This document shows, in pieces, positions 6,399-12,428 of a stretch of DNA of 13,322 nt. Each line of letters begins with the position of its first letter. Position 1 is the first letter of the stretch. A program made the position numbers and the translations under genes. This DNA is from Candidatus Nealsoniibacteriota bacterium (lineage in GTDB: Bacteria > Patescibacteriota > Minisyncoccia > Minisyncoccales > PWPS01), in contig PWHM01000100.1 of the NCBI GenBank assembly GCA_003554915.1, positions 1 to 13,322 on the forward strand, given 5' to 3'. The notes under the pieces were generated by a model, which was given only the letters and a program-made list of their open reading frames with translations, was not told the origin of the DNA and did not search any database.

Positions 6399-7865
6399 TT
6401 AATCTTTATAATAATCAACCCAACTTTCAAAAACCTTCCTGTATTTGTCATCTTTCAGTTTGGAGAATATGTAATCGAATTGACCTTTTTGCAACTTACA
6501 CCATCCTGTGTTTTTTATTTGCGGAAACATATTCCCGTAATTATTGTAGTTTTTAACGGGACAAACTCCGCAAAATGGTTTGTAAACGCAAGATCGACAA
6601 GGAAAGTTGTCTAAAAGAGAGCAATTTATTACCGCTTGTGTGGTGTCACTGCCAATCATATCTTCATAGCTGTCTTTTTTCACTTCTCCAATTTTAAAAG
6701 TATCGTCTTCAATCATTCTTCCTTCATCACAAGTATATACATCTCCATCATAATTATAAAGCATTTGCCCTATCGCCGCCCCACAAGGGGAGCTGAGGTC
6801 CGTATATCCCGGATCCTGCCTTATCAATATTTTTCTAAGCCTTATTCTCGTTTCTCTTTCATGAAAATAATTGCCCAAATTATTTATTTCTACGATATAG
6901 TCCAGAGACTCTTTCCAAAAATCCAAAAAATCTTCTACCGGATATCCCATTTTATCTTTGAAGTTGCCTGACGAGTAGCCCAAATAACTGAGAGGTCTCA
7001 AGTGTATCCCCCGAAAGTTGAGCCTGAGATACTCGTTGATAATTTCTTCGGGATAATCCAAGGATATTTTCGATAAAGTGACGAGAGAGTTGATTCTGGT
7101 CAAAGTTTTGCCCTTTTTTTCCATCTCTTCTTTTTTTTGCCTATATTTTTTTATCCATTTTACGGTTTCCGCGTATCCGTTTCCTTTCGGATAAGGTCGG
7201 TTTTTGTTGTGAACTTCTTCCGGCCCGTCCAGAGAAGTGCAAATCCCCACCAATTTTTCAGCTAAAAAGTCAAGCCTTTCTTCCGTTAGCAAAGAAAGAT
7301 TAGTGACTAACGAAAAATCAACCTCTTTGTTGGTTTCTTTTTCTTTCTCCCTGGCATATTCCACAATGAACTTAACCGCTTCCCAGTTTACCAAGGGCTC
7401 CCCTCCTTGAAATTCAATCGTTATATGATCATTGGGGGTTTCAAAAATTCTATTGACGGTCCGCTCGGCGGTTTCTATGTCCATATCCAAACCTTTGTCT
7501 GTTAAATCTTTTGCACTCGCCTGACAATATATGCAATTTTGATTACACCTCAAAGTCACTACGATTATATGCAAACCCGGCCCGGAAAAAAGAGAGGCTT
7601 TTTTCTTTCTGTATTGCTCACTTAACGGCTCATGCTTGGAAAGGTCTCGCTTTAAAAATCCTTTTCTCCACAACTCATTATACAGCTCAGAGCTTTTATT
7701 CAAATCATTTTTTAATAATTTCTCAAAGTTCTCAGGTGAAATAAATTTGTAATAACCGAAATCATTGGTCAAAAGATATTCGTCTTCAAATTCCTTAAAA
7801 TGAAAAGGGTTGAGGTGTTTCGCGTTGAAATTTAAATTTTCAAATTCTGATTTTTTGGAGATCAT
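6399..7865 (-). CDS. hxsB: His-Xaa-Ser system radical SAM maturase HxsB
   Basis: The 488-residue protein matches the HxsB pattern I know along its length. An N-terminal region (about 20-95) includes YLLTNDFGYYKFISPENF, a small recognition-like domain, then LHIIVVTLRCNQNCIYCQAS with Cys107, Cys111 and Cys114 for the radical SAM cluster. GGEP is at 154-157 and CTSLDGP at 209-215. The SPASM-type C-terminus holds Cys361, Cys379, Cys415, Cys423, Cys426, Cys432, Cys435 and Cys456, with NYDGDVYTCDEGRM around 371-384, enough for two auxiliary clusters. HxsB acts with HxsC and HxsD on the peptide HxsA, which has His-Xaa-Ser repeats; the exact chemistry is not something I can assert. Here it lies 14 bp after hxsD and 3 bp before the A24 peptidase. 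No hxsA-type repeat or hxsC is visible in the window. Confidence 0.9.
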   Translation of the reverse strand: MISKKSEFENLNFNAKHLNPFHFKEFEDEYLLTNDFGYYKFISPENFEKLLKNDLNKSSELYNELWRKGFLKRDLSKHEPLSEQYRKKKASLFSGPGLHIIVVTLRCNQNCIYCQASAKDLTDKGLDMDIETAERTVNRIFETPNDHITIEFQGGEPLVNWEAVKFIVEYAREKEKETNKEVDFSLVTNLSLLTEERLDFLAEKLVGICTSLDGPEEVHNKNRPYPKGNGYAETVKWIKKYRQKKEEMEKKGKTLTRINSLVTLSKISLDYPEEIINEYLRLNFRGIHLRPLSYLGYSSGNFKDKMGYPVEDFLDFWKESLDYIVEINNLGNYFHERETRIRLRKILIRQDPGYTDLSSPCGAAIGQMLYNYDGDVYTCDEGRMIEDDTFKIGEVKKDSYEDMIGSDTTQAVINCSLLDNFPCRSCVYKPFCGVCPVKNYNNYGNMFPQIKNTGWCKLQKGQFDYIFSKLKDDKYRKVFESWVDYYKD

Positions 7866-7879
7866 AACTCTCAGTTAAT

Positions 7880-8356
7880 TTATTTCTTACCTTCACTGCC
7901 GTCTTCATTTTTATGTTTTTCTTCCCAAGGAGTAGCGATTCCCAAAGGATCTTCGTCCCAACCCTCTTCATCTTCTTCAAGAAAATCAAGTGAAACCCCC
8001 TCTTTCTCCGCCCTGATTCGCTCTTGCAAATCTTTGGAAGCTCCTATCAAAGCTGCACTTACGATATATTCCCTTATTTTCTTATTATCTTTAAAAATTT
8101 TCTCCCTTATTCCCGTATTGATTAATTCATTAAAAAATTCATTAGCCAAATTTTCCAATTCATCTTTATTCATTTCCTCTTTTCCTCTTAATTTCACTTC
8201 AATAACTGTTTCCGGATCCCCGTCCAAAAGAACATAAGCCTTGTCCAAGAAATTATAAGCCGCATCATAAACCGATTCAAGGGAATAAAGTTCCGAATCG
8301 ACAAAAACCAAAGCGTATTTCTCTTTTTTGTTTATTTCTATTTTTATCTTTTCCAT
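7880..8356 (-). CDS. hxsD: His-Xaa-Ser system protein HxsD
   Basis: The 158-residue protein fits HxsD: a beta-strand start (IKIEINKKEKYALVFVD), YSLESVYDAAYNFLDKAYVLL (about 24-44), a charged strand VIEVKLRGKE, a helical segment ELENLANEFFNELINTGIR, and AALIGASKDL near 101-110. HxsD is a small partner of the HxsB/HxsC radical SAM enzymes. It is longer than the HxsD core because of a C-terminal tail (about 120-158) that is acidic and contains DPLGIATPWEEKH at 136-148, which may be a docking segment. It is the first gene of the operon and is divergent from the small peptide gene at 8479. The ATG has no clear Shine-Dalgarno sequence. Identification rests on pattern memory and on its position directly before hxsB. 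Confidence 0.8.
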   Translation of the reverse strand: MEKIKIEINKKEKYALVFVDSELYSLESVYDAAYNFLDKAYVLLDGDPETVIEVKLRGKEEMNKDELENLANEFFNELINTGIREKIFKDNKKIREYIVSAALIGASKDLQERIRAEKEGVSLDFLEEDEEGWDEDPLGIATPWEEKHKNEDGSEGKK

Positions 8357-8387
8357 ATAATGAGTTTAACTGAACTTGTCTTCAATA

Positions 8388-8396
8388 ACTATATCA
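8388..8396 (-). promoter_or_regulatory. Candidate extended -10 promoter of the hxsD-hxsB-peptidase operon
   Basis: TATAGT (8393-8388 on the minus strand) preceded by TGA gives an extended -10. The start point would be near 8381, leaving about 25 nt before the hxsD ATG. At the normal spacing the -35 position holds only a T-run, so the case is weaker than for the other promoters in the window. Confidence 0.4.
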
Positions 8397-8417
8397 AAAT
8401 TTTACTTTAAAAAAAAG

Positions 8418-8436
8418 ACTCAATTGGCCAAAAAGA
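8418..8436. repeat. Conserved intergenic block, copy 1 (upstream of the 45-residue peptide)
   Basis: ACTCAATTGGCCAAAAAGA here matches AATCAAATTGACCAAAAGA at 13205-13223, with the same distance to the downstream plus-strand ATG (TTGGCC starts 55 bp before it; TTGACC 56 bp). The block reads as two back-to-back -35 hexamers: TTGAGT leftward and TTGGCC rightward. Unlike copy 2, no good -10 follows on the plus strand. Confidence 0.5.
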
Positions 8437-8437
8437 A

Positions 8438-8467
8438 TAGTTTACCTCGATGTGTAGAGGTAAACTA
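8438..8467. repeat. Perfect 11-bp inverted repeat between hxsD and the small peptide gene
   Basis: TAGTTTACCTC (8438-8448) and GAGGTAAACTA (8457-8467) are exact reverse complements with an 8-bp loop. On the minus strand the hairpin is followed after 2 bases by a T-rich stretch, so it could terminate transcripts of the long SGNH/carbamoyltransferase operon before hxsD. On the plus strand it would fold in the peptide gene's leader and hide its only purine-rich stretch (GAGG). It could equally be a protein-binding operator for both divergent genes. Copy 2 at 13225-13239 has only a 5-bp dyad at the same place. Confidence 0.6.
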
Positions 8468-8478
8468 ACAATAAATTA

Positions 8479-8616
8479 ATGTATTCCTCTTACCCACCAC
8501 TTTCGGGGTTGTCTTTAATACTGGCACTTCTTATCACTACTTTTTGTATAATTTTAAACCCGGTAAAAAATATTTCTTTTTCGTTAAATTGTTACGTGCT
8601 TGAGGAACAAAATTAA
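8479..8616 (+). CDS. Small membrane peptide with prepilin-like N-terminus (45 residues)
   Basis: An open frame from ATG at 8479 to TAA at 8614-8616 encodes a 45-residue peptide. Ten residues ending in PPLSG precede a hydrophobic helix (about 11-27), followed by a short tail with NPVKNISFSLNCYVLEEQN. Gly10 before a helix starting LSLILALL recalls a type IV prepilin cleavage site, G then [FL][ST]LI, although the conserved Glu at +5 and the basic residue before Gly are missing. The main support for coding is the paralogue at 13268. Over nine codons (8500-8526 against 13295-13321) there are 8 base differences, 5 at third and 2 at first positions, and 7 of 9 residues are identical. It is divergent from hxsD and ends 4 bp from the convergent SGNH gene. 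No Shine-Dalgarno sequence is seen. It could be the substrate of the neighbouring A24 peptidase and HxsB; that is inference. Confidence 0.6.
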   Translation: MYSSYPPLSGLSLILALLITTFCIILNPVKNISFSLNCYVLEEQN

Positions 8617-8629
8617 GAAATTAATTTTG
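8608..8629. terminator. Shared palindrome over two convergent stop codons
   Basis: CAAAATTA (8608-8615) and TAATTTTG (8622-8629) form an 8-bp stem with a 6-base loop. The stem covers the stop codon of the plus-strand peptide gene and the stop of the minus-strand SGNH gene. It could act as a weak bidirectional terminator, with four T at the end in either direction, but the stem is nearly all A/T. Confidence 0.3.
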
Positions 8630-9721
8630 CAAATATTCTATTAAATTATTCGCTATTTTTTCGGCTACAACCTTGTTCCCTTCGGGAAGTTTATGAACAG
8701 CATCACTGTAAATCGTATCCGAATAATCATCAAAAATTCTCCTTAAATCTTTCACCTTATCGGACCGATTTAAAAATTCATCAACTGTTCCTTCTGAGTC
8801 CTTGTAATAATTAATCAACGAAGAGTGTTTTTCTATAAATTCTTTTTCTTTTTCTGAATGATCTTTTTTGGTGGTTATATCCGGCTGCCAATAAAAGAAT
8901 GATTGAAATCCGTAGGTGTCTTCCAGGGATTCAATGATTTTCACGTTTTCAAGATAAAGCCTCATAGCCTCTTCGTACTTCTTAATCTCATCATGTTCTT
9001 GATGAATAAAATCATAGCTAAAGTAATCAATATAATCAACTTCTCCCTTCATTTCCTCCCAAGTTTTTTCATTTGCAATTCCCAAATTCGCAAGATGCGA
9101 ATAAGTATGGTTGACGGTATGAGAAAAAGGATAAGTTTCATGATGAACAAAAAATTCAAACACCTGTTGCGTTAAAAACATGTGCGGGTATCCGGAAGCT
9201 TTAACACCCAGATCATTATAGCCATCATAAAATATCACAATATCGGGGTTCATCCCTGTTCTCAGCTGGTGAATCAACTTAAATACTTCTTGTGAGCTAA
9301 GATATCCCGCCTGTCCAAAATTTTCAATCTTTACTTCAAAACCTTTATCGCATAAAAACTCCCAAAGGTAAAAAGGAATTGACTCATCCTCACTATGGGC
9401 AAACATTGTCGAGCCACCGTACATATATATTTTCACAGGGGCTTGGGAGCTGTTCCCGCAAGGATTCTCGGTTGCCTGGTAGTCGTGTACGTAATCCAGA
9501 TACGGATGATGTCTAAAGTTAAACTCTCCCACACCTCCCAATAAGTCCTCGTTAATGATTACCCTTTCCTCAATTGGACTAAGAGCAAGATAAAGTTCTA
9601 AAAAGAAAAGGAAAGTAAAGGCAATTCCCAACACAGTGAAAATATGTAATATGAAAGAAAAAAACTTTTTATTTTTTCGAGAAAAAGCAATAAGCCTGTT
9701 TTCCTTTTGACTCTTTTCCAT
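8621..9721 (-). CDS. SGNH/GDSL-type hydrolase, membrane-anchored (copy 1, intact)
   Basis: The 366-residue protein has a basic cytoplasmic N-terminus, one membrane helix (about 22-47) and an extracytoplasmic SGNH domain. Motifs are in order: GGST (102-105, nucleophile Ser104), the block II glycines in NFGQAGY (134-140), DGYND (166-170, Asn169) and DAVH (340-343, catalytic Asp340 and His343). Before the domain, FRHHPYLD near 69-76 and NPC at 86-88 are shared with copy 2. SGNH proteins of this kind remove or transfer acyl groups on surface glycans. It starts 3 bp after the carbamoyltransferase stop, so it is the last gene of that operon, and both probably modify the same polysaccharide. Copy 2 opens the operon at 13154. 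Confidence 0.85.
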   Translation of the reverse strand: MEKSQKENRLIAFSRKNKKFFSFILHIFTVLGIAFTFLFFLELYLALSPIEERVIINEDLLGGVGEFNFRHHPYLDYVHDYQATENPCGNSSQAPVKIYMYGGSTMFAHSEDESIPFYLWEFLCDKGFEVKIENFGQAGYLSSQEVFKLIHQLRTGMNPDIVIFYDGYNDLGVKASGYPHMFLTQQVFEFFVHHETYPFSHTVNHTYSHLANLGIANEKTWEEMKGEVDYIDYFSYDFIHQEHDEIKKYEEAMRLYLENVKIIESLEDTYGFQSFFYWQPDITTKKDHSEKEKEFIEKHSSLINYYKDSEGTVDEFLNRSDKVKDLRRIFDDYSDTIYSDAVHKLPEGNKVVAEKIANNLIEYLQN

Positions 9722-9724
9722 TAG

Positions 9725-11458
9725 CTAATTACTGTTTTCTTTTTTGTAAACTAAATAATTACCAATAACAAGACAATCTATTCCCGTTTTCATCATACAA
9801 TCATAGGCATCACGAGGTGTATTGACAATTGGTTTCCCTCCCAAGTTGAAAGAGGTATTTACAATTACCGGTACCCCTGACAACTTCCCGAATTCTTTTA
9901 TTAAATTATAATAAAGTGGGTTGTCTTTTTCTTTTATTGTTTGAAGTCCGGCAGTACCATCAACATGAACAACCGCCGAAATTCTTTTACGCCAATCTTC
10001 TTTTACTTTATAAACCATGGTTATAAAATCAGTTGACTTCGGTAGTGGGTTGTCGCAATGAAAATACTTATGGGCATCCTCCCGACAAACAGCGGGACAC
10101 AGGGGGCGAAAGTTTTCTCGCTCTTTTATCTTCAGCAATCTATTCTTGGCCCGCAAATTACACGGATTGCCCAAAATACTTCTGTTTCCCAAGGCCCTCG
10201 GCCCCCACTCCATTTTTCCTTGAAACCACCCGATGATATTATTTTCATCAATAAGCTTGGCCGTTTTAGCTACAATTTCTTCTTCGTTTTTAAAGGCGTG
10301 ATAAATAATTTTATTTTCCTTCAGAAAGTTCTTTATTTCTTTATTCGTAAAGCTCGGGCCCAAGTATGCATTTTCCATTATAAATTTTCTCTCCTTTTTT
10401 AATATACAATTATAAGCATACAATGCTGCGCCAACGCTCGTCCCTCCGTCACCGGGACTGGGGGGAATCCAAATATTTTCAAATCTCGTTTTGTTTATTA
10501 TCTTTCCGTTGGCAACGCTGTTTAGTCCACACCCTCCACCGATCACTATATTTTTCCGGCCTGTCTCTTTCTGAACATGATTAAGTAAATTGAAAAGTGC
10601 TTCTTCATACACCATTTGCCCGGCAGCAGCAATATCTTTGTGTTTTTGTTTTAATCTTTCCTCCTTTTTCCTCACCGGACAATCCAGTAACCGTGAAAGC
10701 TCCGCGGAAGGCATTTTTAATCCACGATGATAAGAAAAATACTTCATATCCAAAGCGAAGCTGCCATTTTTTCTTATCTCTACGACTTGCTTTAATTTTT
10801 TATAAAATTCATTTTCTTTCTTGTTTTCTTCACCATATGCCCTCAAAGCCATAATCTTACTCTCGTCATTGTTTACCTTAAACCCAAGAAAAGCCGTCAT
10901 TGTAGAATAAAAAAGGCCCAAAGAATGAGGAAAATTAATTTGCCCGGATAGATTGATAGCATTATTTTCTCCCTCGCCCCATGTGGTTGTCGCCCATTCA
11001 CCTACCCCGTCTACGGAAACAATTGCGGCATTACTGAAAGGACTCGGTAAAAACGAAGCGGCGGCATGAGAAAGGTGGTGCTCTATGAAAAAAACATTTC
11101 CTTTGTAATTTAACTTTTTATTCACAATTCGGGGCACTCTCAATTTTTCCGTAAACCAAAAAGGAACGGCTCTAAGAAACATCTTGGCTGTTTCGGGAAA
11201 GCCCTCTATTGATTGGGAAAGAAAACGATCAAACTTAAGCACCGGTTTTTCATAAAAAGCTATATGATCGATATCGCCTATAGTCATTCCTTGTGAGTCA
11301 AGACAAAACTTTGCCGCATTCAACGGAAAAGATGTGTCATGTTTTTTTCCGGTGAATCTTTCTTCATGGGCTGCCCCCACAACCACTCCGTTTTTCACCA
11401 AAGCTGCAGAAGAATCATGATAGTAGCAACTGATCCCCAATATGTTTGTTTCACCCAT
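9725..11458 (-). CDS. NodU/CmcH-type carbamoyltransferase
   Basis: The 577-residue protein shows the two-domain family layout. The N-terminal Kae1-like domain begins LGISCYYHDSSAALVKNG (7-24), with HEERFTGKKHD (31-41), EHHLSHAAASF (126-136), SVDGVGEW (148-155) and VIGGGCGLNSVANG (305-318). The C-terminal TobZ/NodU domain has GKMEWGPRALGNRSIL (414-429), ENFRPLCPAV (448-457) and VNTSFN (533-538). The family uses carbamoyl phosphate and ATP to make a carbamoyl-adenylate and moves the carbamoyl group to hydroxyls of sugars or natural products. Length is normal and all main histidine and glycine motifs are present, so it should be active. It follows the SxtJ-like C-terminal half by 14 bp and precedes SGNH copy 1 by 3 bp. 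The company of DUF5989, SxtJ and SGNH genes points to cell-surface polysaccharide decoration. Confidence 0.92.
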   Translation of the reverse strand: MGETNILGISCYYHDSSAALVKNGVVVGAAHEERFTGKKHDTSFPLNAAKFCLDSQGMTIGDIDHIAFYEKPVLKFDRFLSQSIEGFPETAKMFLRAVPFWFTEKLRVPRIVNKKLNYKGNVFFIEHHLSHAAASFLPSPFSNAAIVSVDGVGEWATTTWGEGENNAINLSGQINFPHSLGLFYSTMTAFLGFKVNNDESKIMALRAYGEENKKENEFYKKLKQVVEIRKNGSFALDMKYFSYHRGLKMPSAELSRLLDCPVRKKEERLKQKHKDIAAAGQMVYEEALFNLLNHVQKETGRKNIVIGGGCGLNSVANGKIINKTRFENIWIPPSPGDGGTSVGAALYAYNCILKKERKFIMENAYLGPSFTNKEIKNFLKENKIIYHAFKNEEEIVAKTAKLIDENNIIGWFQGKMEWGPRALGNRSILGNPCNLRAKNRLLKIKERENFRPLCPAVCREDAHKYFHCDNPLPKSTDFITMVYKVKEDWRKRISAVVHVDGTAGLQTIKEKDNPLYYNLIKEFGKLSGVPVIVNTSFNLGGKPIVNTPRDAYDCMMKTGIDCLVIGNYLVYKKENSN

Positions 11459-11472
11459 TTTTTTACATTAAG

Positions 11473-11697
11473 TTAGAACTGTTTATAAAAATCTTCCCTC
11501 TTTTTTTTATTGTCGCTCATGTCCGCCCCCCCCCCTTTTGCTTGTAAAAACTTTTTTCCAACGATTTTGGCAATTATTGCAGTAGGTCCGACTACGAAAA
11601 TAAAAGCGAAGAGAAGAAGGGTGGTGTTGATTAAGTTGGCTATCAATTCAGCAAAATAATACATTCCTTCTTTTATGTTTTTTAAAAATATATTCAT
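11473..11697 (-). CDS. SxtJ-like membrane protein, C-terminal half
   Basis: The ATG at 11697-11695 overlaps the TGA of the preceding gene as ATGA and gives 74 residues. A longer frame exists upstream (to 11772), but it runs inside the previous gene and is an artefact of the shared A-run. Residues 22-44 form a membrane helix ending VVGPTAIIAKIVGKK, which recalls the 'ITPIGLLMRLLGK' segment of SxtJ proteins, and the chain ends in FYKQF, as SxtJ proteins commonly end in a basic-Gln-Phe. Together with the 70-residue frame before it, it has the size and order of one SxtJ protein of about 130-140 residues. A G10 tract codes for Gly55-57 and part of Ala58. The identification as SxtJ is by recollection of the pattern and by the standard gene order with DUF5989 and the carbamoyltransferase. 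Confidence 0.6.
   Translation of the reverse strand: MNIFLKNIKEGMYYFAELIANLINTTLLLFAFIFVVGPTAIIAKIVGKKFLQAKGGGADMSDNKKKREDFYKQF
11526..11535 (-). repeat. Homopolymer G10 tract inside the SxtJ-like C-terminal gene
   Basis: Ten consecutive G on the coding (minus) strand, in a genome that is strongly AT-rich. Adding or losing one base changes the frame for the last 17 residues and meets a stop within a few codons in either alternative frame (TGA at once in one, TAA after about six codons in the other). Such tracts are typical sites of slipped-strand phase variation, and also of assembly error. Confidence 0.7.
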
Positions 11698-11906
11698 CGT
11701 AATATTTTTTTTATAATATACGACACTATCAGAACACCGATTAAAATCACGGAAATATGAAAAACGGTCCAATCATCCGGTATTTTTTCCGTAAAGGTTA
11801 ATACAAAATAAAATATCGTGGAAAAAAGAAAAAAAGAAATTGCAAATCCCAAAAGCTTTCCCGTTTTTTTTAAAGTGTTGTTTTTAGAAAATAGCTTACA
11901 ATTCAT
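11694..11906 (-). CDS. SxtJ-like membrane protein, N-terminal half (split or frameshifted gene)
   Basis: This 70-residue protein has a basic start and two membrane helices (about 17-38 and 48-66), the topology of the N-terminal half of SxtJ proteins. It ends with YIIKKILR where an A8 run makes the reading frame leave the one that continues into the next gene. Shifting back by one base at this run, or having nine A instead of eight, joins it in frame to the following 74-residue gene. It lies 29 bp after the DUF5989 gene, in the order usually seen in carbamoyltransferase cassettes. Whether it works as a two-gene version, a frameshifted single protein or a broken gene cannot be told from one sequence. 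Confidence 0.6.
   Translation of the reverse strand: MNCKLFSKNNTLKKTGKLLGFAISFFLFSTIFYFVLTFTEKIPDDWTVFHISVILIGVLIVSYIIKKILR
11705..11712 (-). other. A8 run forming a possible -1 slippery heptamer (A AAA AAA)
   Basis: In the frame of the 70-residue gene the codons are ATA AAA AAA ATA. The last A of ATA plus the two AAA codons make the heptamer A AAA AAA, where tRNA-Lys can slip by -1. A -1 shift continues as AAT ATT ACG ATG into the next frame without a stop. An extra A in the real genome would give the same fusion. Confidence 0.5.
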
Positions 11907-11935
11907 AATGCTTTTCTTTTATACCAATTTATTTA

Positions 11936-12088
11936 TTACATTCCATAAATAAGCGGAGACAAGGGGGAGGCGGAACCGAATAATATAAGAACTCCCAAAA
12001 TAAGCAAAACCATCAATATCGGAGCGAGCCACCATTTTTTGGTAACCATTAAAAATTCTATAAATTCACGCAATAAGCTTCTATTCAT
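11936..12088 (-). CDS. DUF5989 family small membrane protein
   Basis: A 50-residue frame from ATG at 12088-12086 to TAA at 11938-11936. It has an amphipathic basic start (SLLREFIEFLMVTKKWW), one membrane helix (about 21-38, LAPILMVLLILGVLILF) and a short outer tail GSASPLSPLIYGM. The KKWWLAP...LL pattern and the small tail ending near PLIY match the DUF5989 family, found beside NodU-type carbamoyltransferases and SxtJ proteins. Its start overlaps the 3' end of SGNH copy 2 by 8 bp, implying coupled translation, and the SxtJ-like N-half follows after 29 bp. The function is unknown; it may anchor or scaffold the modifying enzymes. Confidence 0.8.
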   Translation of the reverse strand: MNRSLLREFIEFLMVTKKWWLAPILMVLLILGVLILFGSASPLSPLIYGM

Positions 12089-12425
12089 AATTTTGCTTAT
12101 CTTTTAAATATTCCAGGGTGTCTTTTGCCATTCTTTCCGCTATAATTTTATTTCCTTTAGGGTATTTGTGGCAATCGTCAGAAAACACAGTCTTTTCATA
12201 ATCATTAAATATTTCTCGCAAATCTGTAATTTTATCATTATCATCTAAAAAAAAGGAGGCCGGCCTATGGAAGCTTGAATAAATATCAGCCATCCCTTGC
12301 CAATCTTCATCTTTCATAATAGTTTTTTCTTCTTTAGAAAGAACTTTTTTTGTAGTTATGTCCGGCTGCCAATAGAAAAAAGAGGTAAAATCATAAACAT
12401 TTTCTATATTTTTAACCATTTCCAC
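12081..12425 (-). CDS. SGNH hydrolase copy 2, C-terminal fragment after an in-frame stop
   Basis: This fragment continues in the same frame as the N-terminal part, one codon (AAT) after its TAA stop. Its first possible start is GTG at 12425, with ATG at 12419 just after. The 114 residues align with residues about 259-366 of copy 1, sharing FFYWQPDITTKK, a D-L-R-x-I-F-x-D-Y segment and the catalytic DxxH (Asp83 and His86 of the fragment) within SDDCHKYPKGNK. Alone it lacks the nucleophile and oxyanion blocks, so it cannot be active without the N-terminal part. The end overlaps the DUF5989 start by 8 bp. Most likely it is one half of a gene interrupted by a nonsense codon. Confidence 0.75.
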   Translation of the reverse strand: MEMVKNIENVYDFTSFFYWQPDITTKKVLSKEEKTIMKDEDWQGMADIYSSFHRPASFFLDDNDKITDLREIFNDYEKTVFSDDCHKYPKGNKIIAERMAKDTLEYLKDKQNYE

Positions 12426-12428
12426 ATT

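Noticed and set aside
8505..8535. Minus-strand C-termini ending near NPES-G-G (8505 region) and RPES (13292 region), which first looked like duplicated precursor peptides.
   Set aside because: No usable start codon lies upstream on the minus strand at 8505 (a stop occurs shortly before), and the base differences between the copies fall at third codon positions of the plus-strand frame, not the minus-strand frame.
10058..10402. Long plus-strand open frames opposite the carbamoyltransferase, HxsB (6636-6971) and HemW-like (763-1234) genes.
   Set aside because: They lie wholly antisense to strongly recognised genes, have no family motifs and show the composition expected of shadow frames.
11473..11772. 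A 99-residue version of the SxtJ-like C-terminal gene starting at 11772.
   Set aside because: Its first 25 residues are the out-of-frame reading of the preceding gene's end; the ATG at 11697, overlapping that gene's stop, fits the operon better.
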